The translations under genes and the position numbers were made by a program. The notes under the pieces are model-generated. The model was not told the DNA's origin and searched no databases. It saw nothing but the letters and a program-made list of their open reading frames with translations. A stretch of DNA of 64,000 bases from Archegozetes longisetosus (lineage: Eukaryota > Arthropoda > Arachnida > Sarcoptiformes > Trhypochthoniidae), in assembly GCA_018873245.2 (NCBI GenBank), contig JAEMBT020000008.1, positions 6,031,569 to 6,095,568 of the forward strand, in the 5' to 3' direction. Position 1 is the stretch's first letter, and every line of letters begins with the position of its first letter. This document shows, one piece after another, positions 47,779 through 62,188 of this stretch.

Positions 47779-48594
47779 CCCTCTCCCTCTCTCTCTCCTA
47801 AGTGATTAATAAACATGTTGTATACCCAGTAGTTTATAACTTCTGGTAAGAAATTGTTACACGAAAATCAGGAAATCGATTGATCTGTCAACCGGTATTC
47901 CGCAGATTAAACTTATAACTCGTGCTTCTACTAATCTAAGACTAGTACAGAACTGACTCTTAACTTTAAAACTTGACTCACTGCGTTTTTGTGGTTTTCG
48001 CTCAATTATTGAGTGAAGTAATCAACAAATTAATTCTAAATTCCGTCGTTCGCAACTTCAACTATTTAGTGAAGTTAAGTTTTTACTTTTTGTCCAACAA
48101 TTGTGTTTGTATATCTCACGTTTTGAAGAAATAGAAATTGCATTATTGTTGTGCATCAGTTGTTTGTTCAATTTTTGAAATGACGTTCAGTTCAATGATT
48201 TAAAAGACGTTATGAAAGCTTATGAAAAATAGTTTTGGCATAATTGCTATTGTGTTATAGTAACAAGCATATAATAAAGAGGGAAACGATTCGTACTATT
48301 TGCTGAAGGATAGCTCAATATAACAATAAGGGGAAGAAAATTTTTTAAATCTTTTCATTCTCAACAATAACTTTAATGAGATATTGCTAAAGAAAGTAAT
48401 TACCATTTAGTGTATTTTTAAATCTCAAAATTTCCTGTAGCATAAAACTTATTAGACCTGAGAATCTGCTTGATAAGTAACTTATTCACAGATCTGTGTG
48501 AGGATTCAACCTTAAGAACTTCTGAGGATTGAGCCTTAAGAACTTCTGTCAACTATTTCTTATAATAAGAAACTGTGAAAAGATAAGTTTAATA
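45852..48594. other. Intergenic, no gene recognised
   Basis: Divergent spacer between the bromodomain gene (minus) and ELOVL (plus), so both promoters should be here. I see only a (CT)n tract (47731-47798) and a 20-bp tandem duplication near 46335-46375 (ATATGAGAAAGATAGTCTT twice). No coding similarity. Confidence 0.45.
47731..47798. repeat. (CT)n / (GA)n microsatellite
   Basis: About 68 bp of almost uninterrupted CT dinucleotides with a few TTT and CCTCCCC interruptions. It lies 0.8 kb upstream of the ELOVL start codon. GA/CT tracts can bind GAGA-type factors, but no function can be inferred from the sequence alone. Confidence 0.95.
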
Positions 48595-49881
48595 ATGGAT
48601 AAATCAATCGATCAATTTTTTGTTAACCTGTTGGGTAATTTACTTGGTCGAAATTCATCAGCATTTTATTGGTTGCATACCTATTGGAACGAAGCCTCGG
48701 ACCCGAGAACTCAGAACTATTTATTAGTTAATCTATCGCTTGTGACTATGTCTGTATTGATGCTTGTTTATATACTTTTAGTGGTCGTTATTATACCAGC
48801 CTATATGAAGAATCGTAAACCGTTCAATCTGAAGAAAGCCATCATCGCTTATGACATTCTTATGGTATTTGTAACTTCATTTTTCACAAATTCAATCTTT
48901 AGACTAAGTTCATTTTTCGAAAGTCTTAGATTATTTTTAAGTAACTTTTAGAATAGTTTACGAACTTTACTTGATTTTTATTTTCTTCAAACAGGTAGCA
49001 ATAAATGCCTACTTCTTCTTCAAAGTCATACACATAAGCAATTTTGGTCTCGAAATGTGGAACTTTAAGAATACTAAAAACGACACTTCAGAAAAGGCGA
49101 TGCAGTTCATCGATACTGCTTATTATTATTACTTATCAAAATTGGTCGATATGTTCGACACTTTTTTCATGGCATTCAGAAAAAAGAATTCTCATATTTC
49201 ATTTCTTCACGTTTGGCACCACGTTTCTCTACCGTTTGCGGGTTGGCTTTTCATGAAATACAATCCATGTAATAAACTTTTACTTATCTTAATTTCAAAA
49301 TTTGTCCACTAACTTCAAGGCAAATCTCAATCTCAATGTTAGAAATAGAATTAGTGAGAGTTAGAGTGACAGTAATTTTAGGGAAATAGATTCAGATAAG
49401 AAAGCAATCTAATCAATATATTCAAAGTTTGCGAAATTGCAAGTTCCTCGTGTGAAATGATCATTTCAACCTTCAAACTATATACTATATAATATGAAGC
49501 TTAAGATTCTACAAATAATTAATTCGTTATTTTATATAGAAACTTACTAAAAATGGTTTTTTTTATTTAACAGATATGCCGACAATTAGCATTATACCGA
49601 TAATAAACACATTCATACATGTAATAATGTATTCTTATTACGGTTTGGCTGCTTTGGGACCCAATTGGCAGAAGTACTTATGGTGGAAGAAATATATCAC
49701 TCAGATACAACTAATGCAGTTCATTGCAGTCACCGTTTGGTATATAATTGTTTGCTTCAAACAAACAGACTTACCGACTGGTTATTTAATGTGCAATCTT
49801 GGCAATGCTATGTTTCTGTATTTCTTATTTTCTAGTTTCTACCGCAGTTCATATAAGAAACCCATTTCTAAAACACAATAA
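48595..49881 (+). CDS. Very-long-chain fatty acid elongase (ELOVL family)
   Basis: Three exons, 48595..48864, 48995..49268 and 49574..49881, with phases 0 and 1, give 283 residues, normal for ELOVL. Features are NRKPFNLKKAIIAYDILM (the PFxLK..I..YN motif), KLVDMFDTFFMAFRKKNSHI (KLxDxxDTxFFxLRKK), the histidine box HVWHH (HxxHH, here with Trp for the usual Tyr), NTFIHVIMYSYYGL, LWWKKYITQIQLMQF, and several membrane helices. The enzyme is a 3-ketoacyl-CoA synthase of the ER membrane that adds two carbons to long-chain acyl-CoA using malonyl-CoA. I start at MDKSIDQ rather than 48529 because homologues begin shortly before the first helix. The C-terminal KKPISKTQ could serve as a weak dilysine-type ER signal. 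No lesion seen. Confidence 0.92.
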
Positions 49882-50372
49882 AATTCATTCATCAGTTTTT
49901 TTCTATATTATCCTTATCGTATCTTATTTAATGCAATTCAATAAGTTCTAGTGCTTCAACATGTCATTTGCCACACTAATTGTATACATATATACATATT
50001 ATTTTTATCAACTATTGGGTGCTTTGCTATGAATATTTGTTTGTTGTAGGATTTATTTTATGTAGAGACTAACTATATTTATTGTGACCTTCCCAGTGAT
50101 GTCCAAGGTTTGCATTAATGGGCTGTCTATGGGGCGTTAATGTTAAAGGTCTTTACAAGGAGAATCTCATAATATAATAAGATTTCATTTTGTTATTTAA
50201 ATTCATAAACATTAGAAAAGGTCTAACCTTTTCGGGTCCGAAGAATATTTAAATCAATTACTCTTAACTTTTAATTACGTAAATACAAAAAAGAACACTA
50301 AATTAAAAAAATCGAAATAAATCTTAATTAAACCACAGTTAAATATACATTAGTACAAAAGTCTATTTTCTA
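49882..50372. other. Convergent 3' spacer between ELOVL and U2SURP
   Basis: AT-rich 3' untranslated regions of two convergent genes. Nothing else seen. Confidence 0.45.
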
Positions 50373-54204
<3,832 letters not shown>

Positions 54205-54638
54205 CTATTTGTGACTTATTTCGCAAATCAATTCATAGTTAATATCACTTATAATTGTCTTATTTTCATTTATTTCTTACCATTTTATTGTTTGTGTCTT
54301 AATTCTTGTTTAATTGTCTTAAATTGTTATTCATTTTTTCACAAGTTTTTTAGTGTTATTTTCATGTTTTACTGTTTTATCAATGAGGGAACGTTTATTC
54401 ATTAATTACGACATATTACACTTAAGTTTAGGATTGATGTAGTGTTCATTAATTGAGGTATTATTCACTAATGCCGTTATGAGAACAAGTGTCGTATGTT
54501 TGTTGCACTACGCGCCACATTGCCTGACCACAGCTAACTTAACTGTTTCAATAATAATGGCAGTATATTTGGTTAATTTAAGTTGGGTAAGAGGCGTAGC
54601 TTCCTGTGCATACATCATTGTGGTAACTGTTGTGATAA

Positions 54639-54800
54639 CTAAAGGCGCTAGAAACGGGAACTTCCTATTCTTGTCGATGTCATAAAATTATCGAAATACT
54701 TATTTTCGACAATTATGGACTTATTGGGCGTCCTGATGTCTATTCCCGATGATTTTTGACATCGACAAAAATAGGAAGTTTCCGTTTCTAGCGTCTTTAG
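54639..54800. mobile_element. 162-bp foldback MITE with TGATAA duplication
   Basis: Inverted arms of about 50 bp start CTAAAGGCGCTAGAAACGG and read toward CTTCCTATTCTTGTCGATG. The element is bracketed by TGATAA at 54633-54638 and 54801-54806. It has almost no interior. The six-base duplication does not decide a superfamily. Confidence 0.75.
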
Positions 54801-56156
54801 TGATAACCACATCAATCTCTAATACTGTGAGAGTGGATTTTTATATAGTGAAATAACTCAAACTTTAACAATTAACAATCTTTATTATTAAAATATAAAT
54901 TGAATGATAATACATAAAGATTTAAAAGTGTCGCACAGAGTCTAAGCTCTCTCACACTCTCGTACTAACTCACTTAATTTCTACTCTATTACTCTCTCTT
55001 TTTATACTTTTCTGACTAATTAATAAAAGGATGTTTAAGAATATTTTCGAGTTATAATTTTAAGAAAAGTTATTCCTAAAAAGTGATGTTCAAGCATTCC
55101 AATATTAGATTCTCATAACAATTAATTTCCTATTGTAATTAAATTAGAATAAGAATTTACTTTTACAATTAGAGCGAACTAAACATAACCTTTTATAGTC
55201 ATAACGAAATAAGAGTTTTACTTTCATTCTCATAACAAATAGAGAGTTTACAAAACAAATTAAAATACTTTTTGTTTTAATATAACAATACTGTCTCAAA
55301 TTTTGATTGTAAGACGAGTTAATAACTTTTAATTACTAGAAATCGATGTAAAGCTAGTTGTGTTAATTCTTATATTTTTCACCGATAGTTCAAGTTTACT
55401 AATATGAACATCACATTGAGCTCAATATAGGCATCGATCTAAGCTATATTTCAATCGAACATTTGAAAATCAAAATAATTAAATGTATCGCAAATATAAG
55501 AGATTATAGAAATGATTCATTCGAAATTAAGTTGATTTCGCCTCATTTTGGGTGGCAGTTCAGTCTCACGAATCCAATTGTGAGAGAAAGTCATACAAAT
55601 AGTTCTCAGCCAAATAAGTTCAACTTAAGGCTGAGAAATAACAGTTCCAATGAATCAATCGACATAACGTGTAGTAATTTAGATCCTATTCGATTTATAA
55701 AGCAACCAAACTATCAAAGTAACTAATGAGAGGCACACTGGCTCCAGGTAATATTTTGATAACAGATGTCGATATTTGATACTTGAGTCAATCAGATTTA
55801 ACTGTTGTCAACCTAAAAGAAACGACTATAAAGAAGTGTGTATTAATAGGTTTATTTCTTTAAATACTTTATTAAATCTTCTATTATTTCATCAGCAGTT
55901 TATTTTTTAATTGGAATACACCTACTATATTTTGAGAAGCAATCAATTACAGTTAATAAATGTTTAAAACTATCTTTTTTGCAAATTGCAGCATAGCAAC
56001 TAAATCAGTCTGAAGTTGTTTATCTATGACGTGAACGTAATCTTTTCTTGTTTCGAATTTTCTTATATTTCTGTGTATTGGTATGTAAAGTATCTAAAAT
56101 ATCCTTAACTCATAATTGTTTTAACCCAGACTTTCTAACTAAGCTATTAATTCCAT
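54801..56156. other. AT-rich region with one unassigned open frame
   Basis: The plus-strand frame 55463-55726 encodes 87 residues (FGWQFSLTNPIVRESH is its least AT-driven part). It has no domain I recognise, no signal sequence and no clear splice context. It could be an exon of an unknown gene or chance. The remainder shows nothing. Confidence 0.3.
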
Positions 56157-56741
56157 TAGTGCTGAGCAGATCCAGGTCCTGGAGGTCTTTCTGAAAGGCC
56201 TGGATCCTCATCTGAATCTCAACTGTATTTTGTTTATTTTAACAAAAAGTATCAAATTGCAGAACAATAGTTTCTATGAATTATTTGGCTCATATAATGT
56301 AATAAATGAAGTCATTTTTTGTTGTGTTAATTGAATGCGGATTCAATTTAATTCAGTTTTTAATTAAAATATTAAAGTGTAAATTAAAATGAGTTCGGCT
56401 TCTATCATACTAGACTCAGATAAAAGTGAGAATGTTCTAAATAAAGTAAAGAGTGTTCGTTTAAAAAATGGGAGCATTTTTATGAAGATGTGAGAAGTAA
56501 AAACATTAAGTGCAAATATTGTGATGCAAGTATTCATTTAAATCATTAATGTTGCTATTTTATGAGGTCTTCACTCAGAGGTCTTTCCTACAGACCTGGA
56601 CCAGTGTCGAACCATTTTATTAAGACTCGAGTCTGGACTCTAATTAATATTAGGGACCAGGACTTGGACCTGGACCTGGACCTCAAATGATTTCAGGTCC
56701 GGAGGTTCTAGAAGACCTCAGATCTTTTATGCTCAGCTCAA
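56157..56741. mobile_element. hAT deletion derivative with BED-finger relic
   Basis: 585 bp. It begins TAGTGCTGAGCA and ends with the complement of TTGAGCTGAGCA, matching at 10 of 12 positions. The flanks AATTCCAT (56149-56156) and AATTCCAC (56742-56749) are an 8-bp target duplication with one change, the hAT hallmark. Subterminal regions are dense in GACCTGGACC words. From the ATG at 56390 the plus strand encodes an N-terminal piece of a transposase, MSSASIILDSDKSEN, and then, after a one-base loss in an A-run, a BED zinc finger start (WEHFYEDVRSKNIKCKYCDA) that ends soon after. The catalytic part is deleted. Confidence 0.82.
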
Positions 56742-57629
56742 AATTCCACCATAGCCTTGTCTAGGATCTGAATATATTGATTTTAACATTTCTATTTTAT
56801 CATTCTGAGCTAATTACAACTTTCTTTTCATTATTATCGCATGGAAACTGTTTAAATGAATAAACATTCTCATGATTTGACTTATTTCGATTTCTTTTTT
56901 AAATATAGAAACAACAATAATAGACACAAGACTATCATTATTTTTTATTCTGGTTGTCATTATAGGTAAAAGGTTTGCCACTTGTCTTTAAAAACATTGT
57001 AATTGATTCACTTAGCTCTAGACTCAAATAGTCAAAAAGTTCTATAAATTTTGCAGTTTCTATAAAAAAATAGATTTCTATAATGCAACCAAGAAAATAT
57101 TTTATTTTGTAGCGAACGCTGCTTATAACTTTAAAGCAAAATAATCCTCGATAGCTTCGTCAAATGCTATCTGTAACCAGCGTCGATAATTAAGTTTTAG
57201 CGTGTACTATAATAAACTGATATCTGAAAAAACTAATTTAAAAATATATTAAGATTTTAACTTTTATGATTTTAATAACACTTAATTTTACTTATAACAT
57301 TATTAACTATATTTTTAACTTATCAATTGTACACTTTTTTAATACTTATCACTAATATTTTAATTCAAAATGTATTATTTTAACTATTAACAACTGTGAT
57401 CCATAAAATACATCTCGGAGATAGGGTCACAGCTTTTTGTATCTAAAAATGAAGTTCTTGGTCTAATAAAATATTTTTTCTAACAAGCCCTTGCTTTATT
57501 AGTGTTCTAGCCACTAATCACTTCTTTAAAGTGAGTATAGTGGCCGGTGTTCCCGAACCTCCATTGATTCGGCGGTTTTGAACAACCGCCCAGGCGGACA
57601 AAGCATCGTGTTCGTCACAATTTAATTCA
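56742..57629. other. Intergenic, no gene recognised
   Basis: AT-rich. A short GC-rich stretch at 57540-57610 (CGGCGGTTTTGAACAACCGCC, a 7-bp hairpin) stands out but is not a recognisable RNA gene. Confidence 0.35.
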
Positions 57630-58526
57630 TTATAATACTGTACATTTTAATGGTATCGATGAAAAACAAATCTGTTGAGTATCAGTTATTCTTTTAATTG
57701 AAAATTTTATATATACATAACGATAATGTGGATGTTGAAGAAATATATTATACTCGTCTTCAGTGCATTTATTGAATTTATAACTATTTGTTTGAAAGAA
57801 TTGATATTTAACACCATTAAATTCAAAAATTTTTAAATATCTCATATGTAATAAATCATTTTGTCCTTCAAATACCTTTTCCATTATTTCTCTATTATAT
57901 CACATCTTGGAATAAGATTTGTTATCCAACTATTTTCTAATGAAATTTTTTTATAAGTTTCGATCTTGATATAAACAAATTATATTCACCAAAACGTATT
58001 ACAATATTAGTCAAATCAGGGATTTCAGAAAAGTACAAATATTTGATCAAATAACAAAAAGCATCATTTTCTGACAAATTTCTTAATTGTATTACAATTT
58101 TGGGTTCTTTTAAATTAATATTACAATCAAAATTATTGTTCATAACTTCATTGACAGTATGTAAAATGTCCTTATATCTAACATGTCATCGCAATATAGT
58201 ATCAATATATCATAATTTGTCTGAGAATTTTCTAAGTCTGTAAGAATAAAAGCACCAGGTTCTAAATGGGTTTTATCTTTAATGAATAAAAAGTCACAAT
58301 TAAACCAATTAATATAAGTATACCCATAACTCATGTACCAATTTGTATTTGTTTAATCAGATAATCGCTTTAATAAAGATTTATACTTGTCATTGATTCC
58401 GTTAATAATATTGATATAAATTTCAAGATATGCTATGCTTATAATTTCTTGAGAGTTATTAGCATTAAGTTTATATTCCATTTTTGTAGAATTAATCTGA
58501 CTTATAAATTCATTTGAAATATCCGG
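57630..58526 (-). pseudogene. Unidentified coding relic, several frames
   Basis: Consecutive minus-strand frames cover the interval almost end to end: about 58526-58357 (HPDISNEFISQINSTKMEYK), 58334-58140 (YINWFNCDFLFIKDKTHLEP), 58143-57937 and 57884-57630 (FEFNGVKYQFFQTNSYKF). The composition is protein-like rather than random, and the frames lie in a consistent order separated by single stops or frame changes. I do not recognise the family. It is cut at its 5' side by the foldback element at 58527. Confidence 0.35.
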
Positions 58527-59499
58527 GTGAATCTTAGCAATCCCTGCTCAGGATTTTCCTATTGACCTATATGAACGAGTCATATGTTGTTAGAAAGGTC
58601 TCGTCAAGCTGAGTTCAACGATATCACACATGATGACCTTTGACCTCGGGTTCACCGACGGGTGACCTTTAATCTGACTTATTATCACAATATTTAGCCC
58701 CTGCAACATACATATCGTTGGAAAGGTCTCGACATACAGAGCTCAACGATGCCGGACATGGTAGCCTGTGACCTCGAGTTTAAATACGGGTGACTCTTAC
58801 TTCTGACGTCTGACCAAAATACTTAACCCCTACAACATATATATCATTGGAACAGTCCCGACAAACTAAATACAATGATAACACTCATGTGGTCTTGAGA
58901 ATTGGAAAAATAAAACAAAAGTTTTCACTGTTGAGCGCTCTGGGGAACTGCCCCACCGGGCACTGCCTGTGGCTTCCCTTTGCCCTTAGAACGGGGCGAG
59001 GATTTCAATACACCTTGTTTTTCAGTTAATCAGAATTCGAGTCGTGGAACGCATCGTGATAAAATGGTGGATGATGAAGAGCGAGTCTATCTAAATAAAG
59101 AGCAGGTCCGTGATAAACTCTAACGACATCTTTCAGAAAATGTTTAAATCTTTGACCATAACGGTACTTTTCTACTCTTACAATGAGCAAATTTGTATAA
59201 ATATTGAGAGGCCAGAAGTCAGAGGTCACCCGTCGGTAAACTCGAGATCACAGGCTACCATGTCTGGCATCGTTGAGCTCTGTATGTCGAGACCTTCCCA
59301 ACGATATGTATGTTGCAGAGGTTAAATATTGTGATAATAAGTCAGAGATTAAAGGTCACCTGTCGGTGAACCCGAGGTCAAAGGTCATCATGTATGGTAT
59401 CGTTGAACTCAGCTTGACGAGACCTATCCAACGACATATGACTCGATCATATAGGTCAATAGGAACACCCCGAGCAGGGATTGCTAAGATTCACCTGAA
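58527..59499. mobile_element. Foldback-type element with repeated subunits
   Basis: Inverted arms of about 300 bp (58527-58815 and about 59200-59499) have outer ends GTGAATCTTAGCAATCCCTG and its complement. Each arm is built of diverged tandem subunits of about 145 bp sharing GTTGGAAAGGTCTCGAC, GCTCAACGAT and GTGACCT words. The centre (about 58815-59200) has no transposase. Long inverted repeats made of tandem units are typical of Foldback elements. Each arm contains a perfect AGGTCAAAGGTCA (complement at 58634-58646; direct at 59375-59387). Confidence 0.75.
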
Positions 59500-59879
59500 A
59501 AAAGGGATTTTTTGCACTTTTTATGTATTAATATCCGATTAAGTAGTTGTAAACTCATATATTTTTTCATTTTTATCACTTTTTATGTAAAAATAGTATG
59601 AAAATATGCTATTTTACATGTTTTTTTGAAATAATAAAAAAGGGTGAAAAGGGCGAAGGAGCGTGCGCTAGAATTAGCATTTAATATACTACTGCTAGCT
59701 TAACAAACCTTAACCATTTTTATCTAAATATTTGTAGGCTTCTGTGAATTATTAAAAAATTTTGTTCATGTAAACAATCCAGAATTTCGAGTATTTGCTT
59801 GAACAGCTCGCTCGAAACATAATTTAGATTAGGAATCATTTAATCTGATATTGTAAAGTCTGGATCTTTGATAGGAGCG
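59500..59879. other. Spacer between foldback element and LTR
   Basis: AT-rich, nothing recognised. It includes the outer flank of the LTR end at 59880 (minus-strand CGCTCC), where one copy of the retroelement target duplication should lie. Confidence 0.4.
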
Positions 59880-60337
59880 TGTACGAAATCAATTTTAAAA
59901 TATAAGCACTTTATTTAACATAACCACAAATTACATAAGATTTCACAGGATTTTAACACTGGAAGAAAGAGCGAAAAATTTAAGAAAAACACGACATTTT
60001 ATAGGAACAATAGGCGGGTTAAATTAGAAAATGTTTTACAATGATAGGCTAAACCTTTTAAGGTCAATAGCACATTTAGCTAGGATTGGGAGATTGTTTA
60101 ACTAGAACATACTTAGGTAGGTTTTAAGAGTTGAAATATGCTTACTCTCAGCTGTCTTCATAACTTGTACAGTTGAGACAAGCATGTGAAGATTTCTATT
60201 GTACAAACAAAAAGTAATCTTTATATCGGTAATAAATGTTGACATATACGGTGAGTTATGAAAATTAATTTAGCAATATAGGTTATTACAAAAGTATTTT
60301 GGTATAGGTTTAATTAAGAAACTAAGACGTTATTACA
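59880..60337 (-). repeat. 3' long terminal repeat of an env-bearing retroelement
   Basis: On the minus strand a polypurine tract AAGGTGGGGG (60350-60341) is followed by TAT and then TGTAATAACG. The segment runs 458 bp to TTTCGTACA, giving TGTA...TACA ends. An AATAAA lies about 30 bp before the end, as in an R-U5 region. The partner LTR is outside the window, so exact ends are inferred from the polypurine tract and the TG...CA rule. Confidence 0.65.
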
Positions 60338-60794
60338 ATACCCCCACCTTAGATTACACGACTCTGTGTAACGCGTAATTGGTTTACATTAAATAATGTG
60401 AGATTATACTTATCAATACAAGCAAAAAAACAATTCAAAGTTATAATAGCATTTCGTTTATAGCATTTGGACATTATTTGTGAAAACAAAAAAATTATAT
60501 ATAAAATAAAATAAATTTTTTTATAGATATTTAAGACTATAAGTTTGGCATATAAAGAGGTAGTTAGTAAAATAATTTTTATAAATAAATATATTATTTA
60601 TATATATTTTTAATTTTCTTAATAATTATATGATTGTTCATATTTTTATATGCATATTTTTATATGCATATTTTTAAATATTAATACTGGATTATTTATG
60701 CCATATATAAACTTTGCCCAATAAGGTAAATAAAATAAGAGAAAATAATAATATAAAATATAAAATGAATAGTGTAAACATTAAACTTGAGGGA

Positions 60795-61211
60795 TTAGCG
60801 ATGATATCCATAGTATGGCTGTGAGGTAAGGCTTGAGGTATTATAGCACCCATTTATGCTATTTAAAGGGTGAATAGAAGTCTGAACACCATTTTGAACT
60901 GTTGTTGATGAGGTAGAAGCTTGTTGTCTATTGAAGATAATGTTTAAAATAGCGGAACGAATATCCCTAATCATAGTGCTGCTAGTAGTAAGATGGATGA
61001 CAATGTCCGTGATTGATCGACCCAATTGTCCCGTTAGTTCTTCATCCGGATTCTGCATATTTAATAGTTCGTTTATGAATAAAAGTTGGGTCCTAATGTT
61101 GTCGGCGATTCCTCGAAGTTCATCCAACTCGGTATAGCTTGTTCGGTTTCTATATGGTGTAAATGTTCTTGAAACTTCATTATGCCTATGTCGTCGAATT
61201 CTATCTGACAT
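60795..61211 (-). CDS. Unidentified 138-residue protein inside the retroelement
   Basis: A continuous minus-strand frame starts MSDRIRRHRHNEVSR, has a helical middle (LDELRGIADNIRTQLLF, SITDIVIHLTTSSTMIRDIR) and a Thr/Ser-rich, Tyr-ending tail. Composition is clearly different from the AT-rich surroundings. It lies between the env region and the LTR, on the same strand, where some retroelements carry an accessory gene. No family is recognised, and it could also be a relic of the element's larger coding region. Confidence 0.5.
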   Translation of the reverse strand: MSDRIRRHRHNEVSRTFTPYRNRTSYTELDELRGIADNIRTQLLFINELLNMQNPDEELTGQLGRSITDIVIHLTTSSTMIRDIRSAILNIIFNRQQASTSSTTVQNGVQTSIHPLNSINGCYNTSSLTSQPYYGYHR

Positions 61212-62188
61212 CGACTATAAGAATTTTAATAATAATGTCGTTAGACAAATAGTAAAATATAGTTTAGTTTCCTATAGTGTAAATAATACGTGGTTAGCAT
61301 GGAGTTACTGTGTTTTGTTCATATTGTGAATAATAGATGTCGCTATGGTAGATTTTGATGCTTTTAATAAATAAATTAAAAATTTTAATATTTGAATAGA
61401 GTCGCCCTCGATCAAATTTTTGTGAAAAATATTTGAGTTTATGCTTTACTTATTAAGTGCAGAGCGATCTCTGGCTCTTAAGTGGTTCAGAAGATATTCG
61501 ATATTAAAAATTAAAATTTCTTTTAGTCGTCATTTGTGTCAGACACTTTCCTTCAAACTGGTTCTGATAAGTAAAAGTATATTAAGAGTATAAGGCTTAG
61601 TTACTATTAAGTGAGTTTTTTTATTATATATTTTTTTAAAAGTTCAACTATATTAATTATTTATTTTTATAATTAGCCGTTATTATATGTTACTGGTTTT
61701 TAAAAAATTTTTTTTTAAGTTTTTTTTTTACTTTGCAGAGAATCATGTTATACTAGAGCTTTGTTATCTAAACACATGATCATATATATATATATATTTA
61801 GATGTACAGTGAACCCCCGCTATAATTGCATACAATAAAAAAATTAACTATAGTTGAATTTCTTAAAATTTTTTTGTTTTTTTTATATATTAGATTATAA
61901 TTTTTATGAAATACTTTTATGTAATGAAGAAAATACATATTTGATAATTAAAATATATTGGATTATAAAATGGAATATATTTATTTTCAAAAATAGTTAT
62001 ATGTAAGTTTTTTTTATTATTTTTTTTTACTTCTCTTTTTTGAACTACATCGTTTATTAACCATAAACCTCTAATAAATGATGTAGTTGTGCTAATTCGT
62101 TGGTTCGAATTAAAGCTATAGGGGAAATGGAGGTAAGGGGAAACCCATCTCCGCCGATGAATCATTGGGTTTTCTATCATAAAACACC

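Noticed and set aside
57540-57610. tRNA or structured RNA in a GC-rich patch
   Set aside because: Only one short hairpin is found; no cloverleaf, box A or box B.
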